Below, in pieces: positions 8,809 through 16,165 of a DNA stretch of 34,976 nt (positions are counted from its first letter, which is position 1; every line of letters starts with the position of its first letter). The notes under the pieces were generated by a model. It saw only the letters and a list, made by a program, of their open reading frames with translations, was not told where the DNA came from and did not search any database. Origin of the DNA: Verrucomicrobiota bacterium (lineage in GTDB: Bacteria; Verrucomicrobiota; Verrucomicrobiia; Chthoniobacterales; UBA10450). The translations under genes and the position numbers were made by a program. The DNA lies in NCBI GenBank assembly GCA_003220055.1, contig QHRF01000089.1:1-34976 (forward strand), written 5' to 3'.

Positions 8809-9264
8809 ATGATGGATCCGATCGAAGACGATTTTGTGAATGACGAGCCTCTCGGCGCTGAGCAAAAGGCGTCGGCACGAAAACGCCGCCGCCGCCCGCC
8901 CAGCGTCCTGGAGCCGCCCCCTCGTCGCCGGGAACAAATTGGCGGGAGAACGAGTCGGGAACGGACCGAGCTGTTTCTTCGCGAAAATCCGGTGCCGATG
9001 ATTCTTGGCGCCCTCGTGGCCGGACTCGCCATCGGTCTGGCCATTCATTACACATCGCGCACCGAAAAAGAAGTGGAAGTGAAAACGCCGCTCGGGCGGA
9101 TCAACTGGAGCGTGCTTTCGCTGCCGTTTCTCTGGCCGCTCTTCCACGGAATGAAAGAGAGTCTCGAAGGCTCCACGGATTCAATCAGGGAGGGCGTGAA
9201 GAATATCGATCTCGATCGCTACACCAAGCCGATCCGCAAACGCTGGAAATCCTGGACCGATTGA
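8809..9264 (+). CDS. Small membrane protein of unknown function
   Basis: About 151 residues from MMDPIEDD. An acidic N terminus is followed by a very basic, proline-rich stretch (KRRRRPPSVLEPPPRRREQ), then ENPVPMILGALVAGLAIGLAIHY, a membrane helix with a glycine zipper. That combination resembles the C-terminal anchor of DUF883/ElaB-like inner-membrane proteins. After the helix come a linker, a second weakly hydrophobic segment (SVLSLPFLWPLFHG) and a basic tail. It follows pdxH closely on the same strand. The ORF-track start is GTG at 8788; the ATG pair at 8809/8812 is equally possible. I do not recognise a specific family. Confidence 0.7.
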   Translation: MMDPIEDDFVNDEPLGAEQKASARKRRRRPPSVLEPPPRRREQIGGRTSRERTELFLRENPVPMILGALVAGLAIGLAIHYTSRTEKEVEVKTPLGRINWSVLSLPFLWPLFHGMKESLEGSTDSIREGVKNIDLDRYTKPIRKRWKSWTD

Positions 9265-9267
9265 GTT

Positions 9268-9317
9268 TTGTCATTTCGAGCGAAAAGGCTGGTCCGGCTG
9301 GGACCGAGAAATCTCTT
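9268..9317 (+). repeat. REP-like intergenic element (TGTCATTTCGAG...CGAGAAATCTCTT)
   Basis: The gap after the membrane-protein gene begins TTGTCATTTCGAGCG and ends CCGAGAAATCTCTT, with an internal GGTCC-GGCTG-GGACC hairpin. Elements with these two ends around a variable core are common extragenic repeats in several bacterial phyla. Only one copy is in the window, so repeat status rests on recognition and not on a second copy. It could also fold as a transcript-end structure. Confidence 0.5.
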
Positions 9318-9351
9318 ACTGTTTCTGAAATCAGAGTGCTAATCTCGCGGC

Positions 9352-10443
9352 GTGCTGCGCTTCATTGCGTTTTTGGCAATCGCCGTCGTTAGCGTTTCGG
9401 CTAAAGAACCATCTCAAACTCCTGAAGCCGGCGCCAAGTTCGTCGGCGCGGTTGGATGTCGATCTTCCAGTTGTCACGGCGGCGCCGGCGAAAAACGCAG
9501 CCAATATATCACCTGGTCGCAAAAAGATTTTCACACGCGCGCGTATGCCATTCTCCTGGATGCGCGTTCGGCTCGGATCGGTGAAGCGGTCGGCGTCTCG
9601 CAACCGCAGTCGAGCGCACGCTGCACCGTTTGTCATTCTCCTTTTCAACCTGTTGCTCCAAGTCGGCTCACATCGAGCGCACGCCCCGATGAAGGCGTGT
9701 CGTGTGAAAGTTGCCACGGCGCGGCCGAATCGTGGCTGCGCGGACATACCCGCAGCGATTGGACTTACGCAACGCGCGTGGCCGCCGGCATGCATGACTT
9801 GCGAAATCTCTATGTGCGCGCGAACGCGTGCGTCGCCTGCCACCAAAATGTCGACGCTGACATTTTGAAAGCGGGTCACCCTGAACTCGTTTTTGAGCTC
9901 GATAGTCAATCGGTCAACGAACCAAAGCACTGGCGCGACGAAGATCCGGCGAGTGGGCCGCGCAGTTGGCTGACAGGCCAGGCGATCGCGCTCCGCGAAA
10001 TAACCTGGGCCCTCATCAAGTCTCCCCCGGATGAGCGATCTCAACTGCTCGATCAAGAAAATGCGTTGGTTTGGCTGCTCGACAAAACCGGTTTCGGAAA
10101 TGACTTGACTAAATTCAGCGCGTTTCCAGGGGTCCAACAGAGCGCTGACGAAATCGCAGAACGTGCCGCAAAATGGAGCCCAACCAGCGATTCGCTAATG
10201 GCAATCTTGCAAACGCTTGCGGCCAGCGATTCGGAATTCCGATCGAGTAACATATCGCGCCAAAATGTTTTTTATCGCGCTCTCCGGCTCACACTCGCGC
10301 TCGAGCGCCTTGCGCTCGCGCTCGATCTCTCACCAAAAATCGAGAAAGAGTTGAGTGCGTTACGCTCAGACGTCCAGCGACACTACGATTTCGATGTCGC
10401 CGCGTTCGCCGAGCATCTCCGGGCGTTGCGGACCAAACTGTAG
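9352..10443 (+). CDS. Exported tetraheme cytochrome c family protein
   Basis: A 363-residue protein from GTG at 9352 with a signal peptide (MLRFIAFLAIAVVSVSAK) and four c-type heme attachment sites in the N-terminal half: CRSSSCH (CX4CH, at about residue 36), CTVCH, CESCH and CVACH. Extra histidines (HTRAY, HGG, HTRSD, MHD, GHPEL) can serve as distal ligands, as in cytochrome c554-like multiheme proteins. The C-terminal half (about 200-363) is helical without hemes. It should be periplasmic and carry electrons; its partners are unknown. It lies directly upstream of resB on the same strand, fitting co-expression of a cytochrome with its maturation machinery. One copy of the AAGATCGACA word lies inside the first heme motif. 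Confidence 0.9.
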   Translation: MLRFIAFLAIAVVSVSAKEPSQTPEAGAKFVGAVGCRSSSCHGGAGEKRSQYITWSQKDFHTRAYAILLDARSARIGEAVGVSQPQSSARCTVCHSPFQPVAPSRLTSSARPDEGVSCESCHGAAESWLRGHTRSDWTYATRVAAGMHDLRNLYVRANACVACHQNVDADILKAGHPELVFELDSQSVNEPKHWRDEDPASGPRSWLTGQAIALREITWALIKSPPDERSQLLDQENALVWLLDKTGFGNDLTKFSAFPGVQQSADEIAERAAKWSPTSDSLMAILQTLAASDSEFRSSNISRQNVFYRALRLTLALERLALALDLSPKIEKELSALRSDVQRHYDFDVAAFAEHLRALRTKL

Positions 10444-10486
10444 CTACCATTCGTATCAGTTGAAGGGGCGCGTCTCCTCGCGGAAG

Positions 10487-10497
10487 ATGTCGATCTT
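10487..10497 (-). repeat. AAGATCGACAT word, 3 bases upstream of the resB start
   Basis: Exact copy of the over-represented word, here on the minus strand (ATGTCGATCTT on the plus strand), in the 57-base spacer between the cytochrome stop and the resB ATG. Its position where a ribosome binding site would normally be is notable, but it has no Shine-Dalgarno character. Confidence 0.6.
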
Positions 10498-10500
10498 CGC

Positions 10501-12495
10501 ATGGCCAAACTGAATCGACCCGACCAGCCCGCGTGGCAGCAGAACACGATCTTCGAGTTTTTCTCATCGCTCAAGCTCGCCGTTGTGCTTTTGGCCGTGC
10601 TCATCGCCGGCGCAATCGTCGGTACGCTCTACGAATCGAGTTTCGACGCCAAAGTCGCGCGCACTTATGTCTACGGTGCGCCCTGGTTCAACGCTTGGCT
10701 CGTTTTACTCGGCGCGAATTTGACCGCGTCCGCGTTCTCGCGTTGGCCCTGGAAAAAATATCACACCGCGTTTCTTATTACTCATCTCGGCATCATCACG
10801 CTTCTGATTGGGTCGCTCATCGGCCGGATCTTTGGCGTCGAAGGCACAATCACGCTCTTCAAAGACGAAGCGCCGACGAACCGATTGCTGGTCGATCAGC
10901 ATCAGCTTCGCGTCCATGATCTCGACGGGATCATCAAAGGTTATCCCGCGGAATTTCTGCACCATCCGCCTGATCCGGAGCATCCAAGAAATCTCGGCCA
11001 GCTCGCAAGCGGCGCGCGTTTGCAAATCGTCGATTACGCTCCGGCAATCGAAGGCAAACTCAATCCGAGACCACTCAAAGACGGCGGCGCGCCAGCGGTG
11101 CATTTCAAAATCGAAACGGCGATGATGAACCAGCGCCTCGAAACCTGGTTACTGGCGGACGATCCGCAGCATGGAAGTTTTTCGATGGGACTGGCGAACA
11201 TCGAACTTAAACGCGGCGCCGCTTCTTCGGTAGTGGCCGGTCCGAGCCGGACTGGCGTTCTCCCCGGCGCCAAGAATGAAGCGGTTGATCTCGAGGAATC
11301 GATTTTCGCTTTCAGCAAAGCGCCGGACGAACAGATCGGTCACGTCAACAAAGGCGGCAGCACCGGCGCAAAGGTCAGGCTCGAACCACCAGAGAATGGA
11401 AACAAAGGCCGTGTCCTGATTTCGTTGAGTGGAAAAGAAACAAGTTTTGATGTTGCGGAGAATGTTGGCCGCGAAACGAAAATCGAGAAAACGCCCTTCA
11501 CACTTAAGATCGACAATTACTGGGCCGACTTTCGGATCGAGAATGGCAAACCGAATTCGATCAGCGATCAACCGAACAATCCGGCGGTCCTGATTACGAT
11601 TCGCGGCAAAGGCGTTCCCCAAACGGCATCGGAAACGAAGAATCCACATAGCACAGGCGAAATGCCGACGACGGGCGGTCCGCCCACAATGCCATCCGCT
11701 GGCGAAGCAGCGCCGAATCATCTGAGCCTGTTTGTTGCAAACGACGGCGCTCTCTCCTACGAATTGCTCTCGCGCAAGAACGGTAAATCATCCGGCAAGA
11801 TCGACCTGGACAAGCCGCTCATTACCGGCTGGGCGGATTGGCAACTCGTGGTGGACAAGACTTTGCCGCACGCCGAGCAATGGATGGATTTCAGGCCGGC
11901 GAAGTCGGAGACCGCAACATCGGTATCGGGGGCGGCCGAACTGCCCGACGGCGTGCGTGTTCGGGTGGAACAAAATGGCGAGACATTGGAGCAATGGGTG
12001 CCAGCCGGCTGGCAGGTCACGGTGCCCACTTCGCCGAACGAAACGATGATTGCCTACGGTTGGAAAACGCTTGCGCTGCCGATTGGGCTCGAGCTGCTCG
12101 ACTTCGAAGTGAAACGGAACGAAGGCAGCGACAGCCCTGCTGGATTCAAGAGCACATTGCGTGTAACGAATTCAGACGGCCAAAGCGCCGCCGGTTCCTG
12201 TTGGATGAATCATCCGTTCAGTTATCCGAGCGGCTGGTTGCGGACTTGGACCGGATTAACCTACAAAATTTCGCAAGCATCCTGGAACCCGGATAATCTC
12301 CAACAAAGCAGCGTCCAAATTTTGCGCGACCCCGGGTGGCTCTTGAAATGGATTGGCTCGCTCCTTGTTGTCGTCGGCGTGTTCATGATGTTTTATCTTC
12401 AGCCCTATCGGAAACAAACTGAAGGCGAACCAATCACGCCGATGGGTCCGAAACCGGCGAAGGGAGTGCAAGAAGTGCATCCGGTCGCGCGCTGA
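10501..12495 (+). CDS. resB: Cytochrome c biogenesis protein ResB (Ccs1)
   Basis: A 664-residue protein with the ResB plan: three N-terminal membrane helices (about 23-43, 62-80, 87-107; start region FFSSLKLAVVLLAVLIAG), a very long periplasmic domain and a final helix (WIGSLLVVVGVFMMFYLQPY at about 617-636). With CcsA it forms the System II complex that moves heme across the membrane and ligates it to apocytochrome CXXCH motifs. The FxSLKLAVVLL opening and the THLGIITLLIGSLIG helix are typical. It follows the tetraheme cytochrome and precedes a lipoprotein gene by 9 bases. Usually ccsA is adjacent; here it lies at 22291, about 10 kb away on the same strand. Confidence 0.88.
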   Translation: MAKLNRPDQPAWQQNTIFEFFSSLKLAVVLLAVLIAGAIVGTLYESSFDAKVARTYVYGAPWFNAWLVLLGANLTASAFSRWPWKKYHTAFLITHLGIITLLIGSLIGRIFGVEGTITLFKDEAPTNRLLVDQHQLRVHDLDGIIKGYPAEFLHHPPDPEHPRNLGQLASGARLQIVDYAPAIEGKLNPRPLKDGGAPAVHFKIETAMMNQRLETWLLADDPQHGSFSMGLANIELKRGAASSVVAGPSRTGVLPGAKNEAVDLEESIFAFSKAPDEQIGHVNKGGSTGAKVRLEPPENGNKGRVLISLSGKETSFDVAENVGRETKIEKTPFTLKIDNYWADFRIENGKPNSISDQPNNPAVLITIRGKGVPQTASETKNPHSTGEMPTTGGPPTMPSAGEAAPNHLSLFVANDGALSYELLSRKNGKSSGKIDLDKPLITGWADWQLVVDKTLPHAEQWMDFRPAKSETATSVSGAAELPDGVRVRVEQNGETLEQWVPAGWQVTVPTSPNETMIAYGWKTLALPIGLELLDFEVKRNEGSDSPAGFKSTLRVTNSDGQSAAGSCWMNHPFSYPSGWLRTWTGLTYKISQASWNPDNLQQSSVQILRDPGWLLKWIGSLLVVVGVFMMFYLQPYRKQTEGEPITPMGPKPAKGVQEVHPVAR

Positions 12496-12504
12496 ATCAG
12501 ATTT

Positions 12505-13155
12505 ATGATCGTGAATTCAAAATTCGTCAGGTGGATTGGATCTTCCATTATGATCGCGGCCCTGATTGGCTGCGCTTCAGACAAAAAACCCGCCTGGGTT
12601 CGTTTCGCCGAAAAACAGCCGAACAAATGGGGGCATTACAGCGGGTATGTCGAAGCGCGTTGGGAAAACGACGGGCGCACCATGACTTTGCTAAGCGAAC
12701 TTCGCTATTCTGATCCGGAGGGCGTCGTTTGGATCGCGCCAGCTGGATCAGTTGTAGACGGCGCATCGATTCCTCGATCGCTCTGGTCGCTCATGGGCGG
12801 GCCGTTTGAAGGCAAATATCGGAACGCTTCGGTGTTGCATGACGTCGCTTACGACCAGAAGAACCGCCCTCACGAAGTTTGCGACCGGATGTTTTACCAC
12901 GCGATGCGATGCAGCGGAGTGAGCGCGGTGGAAGCAGGAACAATGTACTACGCGCTCCGCAAGTTCGGCCGCCATTGGAAGGCGCCAAAAGCCGAGCCGG
13001 TAAAAGTGGGCGACGAAATCGTCGCTCGGCCAGAGGAAGTGCGTCGGGCGATGCCGGTGAACCGGGGCGATATCAATGCCACTCGCGATTGGATTCGCAA
13101 TTCAGAGCCGACCCTGCTGCAAATCGAGCAACGCGCGGACGCCGAAGGACGCTGA
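12505..13155 (+). CDS. DUF1353-like lipoprotein
   Basis: A 216-residue protein with a lipoprotein signal ending in the lipobox ALIGC (Cys at about residue 23), so likely lipidated and membrane-anchored. The core matches the DUF1353 pattern: GSVVDGASIPRSLWSLMG, then NASVLHDVAYDQK and CDRMFYHAMRCSGVS. Members are uncharacterised; the conserved D-G-A-S-x-P-R and H-D motifs suggest a small enzymatic or phage-related fold, unproven. It starts 9 bases after resB and probably shares its transcript. Its stop is one base from the stop of lon on the opposite strand, so the two units converge with no terminator space. Confidence 0.8.
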   Translation: MIVNSKFVRWIGSSIMIAALIGCASDKKPAWVRFAEKQPNKWGHYSGYVEARWENDGRTMTLLSELRYSDPEGVVWIAPAGSVVDGASIPRSLWSLMGGPFEGKYRNASVLHDVAYDQKNRPHEVCDRMFYHAMRCSGVSAVEAGTMYYALRKFGRHWKAPKAEPVKVGDEIVARPEEVRRAMPVNRGDINATRDWIRNSEPTLLQIEQRADAEGR

Positions 13156-13156
13156 A

Positions 13157-15625
13157 TTAGTCTTGCCCTTTTCCGTCTGCTCCATCCGCGCTCGCTCGTT
13201 TTGCGGCGCCATCCTTTTCCAACGCGACGGCGAGGACTTCATCGACATTTTCGACCGGAACGAATTTCAGTTTTTGTTTCGCCTCTTCCGGAACATCGAT
13301 CAGATCTTTTTCGTTCAGTTTCGGAATGATCACGGTGGAGATGCCGGCGCGCATCGCGGCCAGACTTTTTTCTTTGAGTCCGCCGATTGGCAAAACCAAC
13401 CCCCGCAAAGTGATTTCGCCTGTCATCGCGACGTCCGGTCGCACCGGCGTATTGGTGAAGAGCGAAGCAAGCGCGGTGAACATAGCGATGCCGGCGGACG
13501 GTCCATCTTTCGGCACTGCGCCGGCGGGAACGTGCACGTGAATGTCCATGTCCCGAAAGTCTTCCGGTTTTACGCCGATCTCGCCGTCACGGCTGCGGAG
13601 AAGGCTGAGTGCGGCTTGGACCGATTCTTTCATCACTTCGCCAATGTGACCGGTGAGGGTGACGTTTCCCTTGCCCGGATAACGAGTCGCTTCAATGTGC
13701 AACACTTCGCCACCGGCCGGTGTGTAAGCGAGGCCGGTGACGACACCCGGTTTGCTCGTTTTCAATTTCGTTTCGCGGACGTACTTGGCGGGTCCCAGCA
13801 TTTGCGCGACTAATTGCGGCGTGACCGTCATGCGCTCGGTCCTGCCGCGGGCAACGCGCGAGGCGATTCCACGGCAAATCGCTCCGATCTGGCGCTCGAG
13901 TTCCCGCACGCCGGCTTCGTGGGTGTAATCGTTGATGATTTGCCGAAGCGCGTCGTCCTGCCACTCGCACTGTTCCGGCTTCAATCCATTTTCTTCCATC
14001 TGCCTCCGGACCAAATAGCGTTTCGCGATCTCAAGTTTTTCGCGCTCGGTGTAACCCGGCAGCGAAATCACTTCCATCCGGTCGCGCATCGGTTCGGGCA
14101 CGCCCTCGATGTAATTCGCCGTCGCGATGAAGATGATTTGCGACAAATCGAACGGCACATCGAGGTAGCGATCGACAAAAGTGTTGTTTTGTCGCGGATC
14201 GAGAACTTCGAGCAGGGCGCTCGCCGGATCGCCGCGAAAATCGGCGCCGATTTTGTCGATCTCGTCGAGCATGAAAACCGGATTGCGTGTTCCAGCGCGG
14301 CGCAGCTCCTGAATAATGCGTCCCGGCATTGAGCCGATGTAGGTTCGCCGATGTCCGCGAATTTCCGCTTCGTCCCGCATTCCACCCAGACTGATCCGGA
14401 CAAATTTGCGTCCAAGCGCGTCGGCGATCGATTGCCCGAGACTTGTTTTGCCGACGCCGGGCGGCCCGAGGAAACACAAGATCGGGCCGTGTCCGGTTGG
14501 ATTCAGTTTGCGCACGGCCAGATATTCGATCAGCCGCTTTTTCACTTTCTCCAGATCGTAATGGTCGCGATCGAGAATTTGCTGGGCTTGATCGAGATCG
14601 AGATTGTCCTGGCTTGATTTGTTCCAGGGAAGGTCGGCGACGATCTCGATGTAACTGACGATGACGGAAAATTCGGGACTGGCCGGCGGAATGAAATCGA
14701 GCCGCTTCAATTCGCGCTCCGCTTGCTTCATCACTTCGGGCGGCGGCTTGGCCTCCTCGAGTCGCTGCCGCAATTGTTCCATTTGCTCTTCGCTACCGGT
14801 TTCGGCTTCACCGAGCTCGTGCTGGATCGCCTTGATCTGCGAACGCAAATAGGCGCGACGTTGCGCATCGGAAAATTGAGATGCCACGTCCTTCTGCAGT
14901 TTTTCCTGGATCTGCGCGATCTCGAGTTGCGCCGAGATGTGCTTCTGGACTGCGCGTACTCGTTTCTCGACGTCGGCTTCTTCGAGCAATGCCTGCTTTT
15001 GCGCGACATCGGCATTCAAATTCGGCGCCAGAAAATCCGCGAGTTGTTCCGGAGTGGCGATGTTCAGAATCATCAAGCGCGCTTGCTCTGGCGCTTCCGG
15101 CGTCAGCTCAAACAATCTCGCAGCCGAATCGCGCAGATTTCGAAACGTCGCTTTCCATTCCTTGCTCTCAGGTGGCGAAATGGATTTCACCAGGTCGACT
15201 TCCGCGCGAATAAACGGCGAAGTTGCAACGATTTTTCGCAATGTAAATCGGCTGAGGCCCTGGGCGATGATGAGCAAATGATCGTCGGCCTGGCGGATCA
15301 TTTTGAGCACCAGCGCCGCAGTGCCGACGTGGTAAAGATCCTCAGGTTCCGGGTCTTCCTTTGCCTCGTCGCGCTGCGTCAAAACACCGATCACTTTTGT
15401 GCGCGGCAACGTTTCGTCGAGCAATTGAATCGACGCTGGTCGCCGGACATTGAGCGGCACGATCGTTCCCGGAAAAACAACGAACCCCCGCACCGGCAAG
15501 ATCGACAATTCCTCCGGAATCTGTGGGACACGGCTTTCGTCGGTCATGTCCGCGGCAATTGTCGGACCGATGCTGGATTTCATTTCCAGTTCGGCCGGCA
15601 CAGCGATTTGTTCTTCGTTCATCAT
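13157..15625 (-). CDS. lon: ATP-dependent protease Lon
   Basis: An 822-residue LonA-type protease. The N-terminal substrate-binding domain starts at LSILPVRGFVVFPGTIVPL. The AAA+ module follows with Walker A GPPGVGKTSLG and Walker B VFMLDEIDKIG, then the proteolytic domain with catalytic Ser710 in PKDGPSAGIAM and Lys753 in PIGGLKEKSL (the 43-residue spacing matches E. coli Lon). It degrades misfolded and short-lived regulatory proteins in the cytoplasm. The ORF-track start at 15889 runs into the upstream hsp20 gene; the ATG at 15625 overlaps the hsp20 stop in ATGATGA, so the two are translationally coupled. An alternative ATG lies at 15622. Confidence 0.97.
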   Translation of the reverse strand: MMNEEQIAVPAELEMKSSIGPTIAADMTDESRVPQIPEELSILPVRGFVVFPGTIVPLNVRRPASIQLLDETLPRTKVIGVLTQRDEAKEDPEPEDLYHVGTAALVLKMIRQADDHLLIIAQGLSRFTLRKIVATSPFIRAEVDLVKSISPPESKEWKATFRNLRDSAARLFELTPEAPEQARLMILNIATPEQLADFLAPNLNADVAQKQALLEEADVEKRVRAVQKHISAQLEIAQIQEKLQKDVASQFSDAQRRAYLRSQIKAIQHELGEAETGSEEQMEQLRQRLEEAKPPPEVMKQAERELKRLDFIPPASPEFSVIVSYIEIVADLPWNKSSQDNLDLDQAQQILDRDHYDLEKVKKRLIEYLAVRKLNPTGHGPILCFLGPPGVGKTSLGQSIADALGRKFVRISLGGMRDEAEIRGHRRTYIGSMPGRIIQELRRAGTRNPVFMLDEIDKIGADFRGDPASALLEVLDPRQNNTFVDRYLDVPFDLSQIIFIATANYIEGVPEPMRDRMEVISLPGYTEREKLEIAKRYLVRRQMEENGLKPEQCEWQDDALRQIINDYTHEAGVRELERQIGAICRGIASRVARGRTERMTVTPQLVAQMLGPAKYVRETKLKTSKPGVVTGLAYTPAGGEVLHIEATRYPGKGNVTLTGHIGEVMKESVQAALSLLRSRDGEIGVKPEDFRDMDIHVHVPAGAVPKDGPSAGIAMFTALASLFTNTPVRPDVAMTGEITLRGLVLPIGGLKEKSLAAMRAGISTVIIPKLNEKDLIDVPEEAKQKLKFVPVENVDEVLAVALEKDGAAKRASADGADGKGQD

Positions 15626-16026
15626 TGTTTTAGCGGCAGCGAAATCCAGAGCAATCCGTTGCGTTGTTCGGCACTGGCTTGATCGATCTCCACTTCGGCT
15701 GGCAACGCGACCTCGCGCTCGAACGGTCCGTAATCGATTTCCATCGCCAGCAAACGCACCGCTCGGCCTTCGGCGTGCGTTGGTTCCGGCAACTCCCGCG
15801 CCCCGCGAATCAGGACGCGTTGCGGCTCGACCGTGAGATCGATTTGCGATCGTTCGACCCCGGCGAGATCGACACATATGCGGACGCATTTTTCGCAGCG
15901 GTAAGCGTTGATCGCCGGCTCCCAGGCATGGGGCGCAAATTGAAATTGTGAGCGGGCCAGCTCGTAAGTGACGTCATGTAACGCGCCGTGGAGCCAGCGC
16001 AATTTAATACTGCCGATCGGGTCCAT
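15622..16026 (-). CDS. Hsp20/alpha-crystallin small heat-shock protein
   Basis: A 134-residue protein with an alpha-crystallin core: NAYRCEKCVRICVDLAGVER (first strands; the usual form is Y-x-x-x-A-D-L-P-G), IDLTVEPQRVLIRGAREL, then EIDYGPFEREVALPAEVEI and GLLWISLPL as last strands. It is an ATP-independent holdase for unfolding proteins. It carries an unusual CEKC motif in the first strand, a possible redox or metal site. Its stop overlaps the lon start, so holdase and protease are made together. A G+C-rich hairpin lies upstream in the gap to the D-aminoacylase-like gene. No CIRCE element or clear heat-shock promoter was recognised. Confidence 0.88.
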   Translation of the reverse strand: MDPIGSIKLRWLHGALHDVTYELARSQFQFAPHAWEPAINAYRCEKCVRICVDLAGVERSQIDLTVEPQRVLIRGARELPEPTHAEGRAVRLLAMEIDYGPFEREVALPAEVEIDQASAEQRNGLLWISLPLKQ

Positions 16027-16063
16027 TTCAAAAGTGATCTGCCTCTAAATAAACTACGCGGAA

Positions 16064-16082
16064 GGCGCGCTCCGCGCGTGCC
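16064..16082 (-). terminator. Hairpin between D-aminoacylase-like gene and hsp20
   Basis: GGCGCGC and GCGTGCC pair as a 7-bp stem (one G-U) around a 5-base loop, downstream of the D-aminoacylase-like stop on the minus strand. There is no U-tract, so it may be a weak terminator or a processing structure. The same gap holds a longer inverted repeat GTAGC...GCTAC (16092-16128) and a near copy of the window-wide word (GATGTCGATTTT at 16143-16154). Confidence 0.35.
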
Positions 16083-16165
16083 TCTTTCGAGGTAGCGCAG
16101 GGCAAACCGTTCGCAGACACGCGGCTACACCCCCAATTGTCCGATGTCGATTTTGCGCTTGCGGC

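Noticed and set aside
9331-10137. 268-residue minus-strand ORF
   Set aside because: Antisense shadow of the tetraheme cytochrome gene.
14723-15682. 319-residue plus-strand ORF
   Set aside because: Antisense shadow of lon, whose domains are unmistakable.
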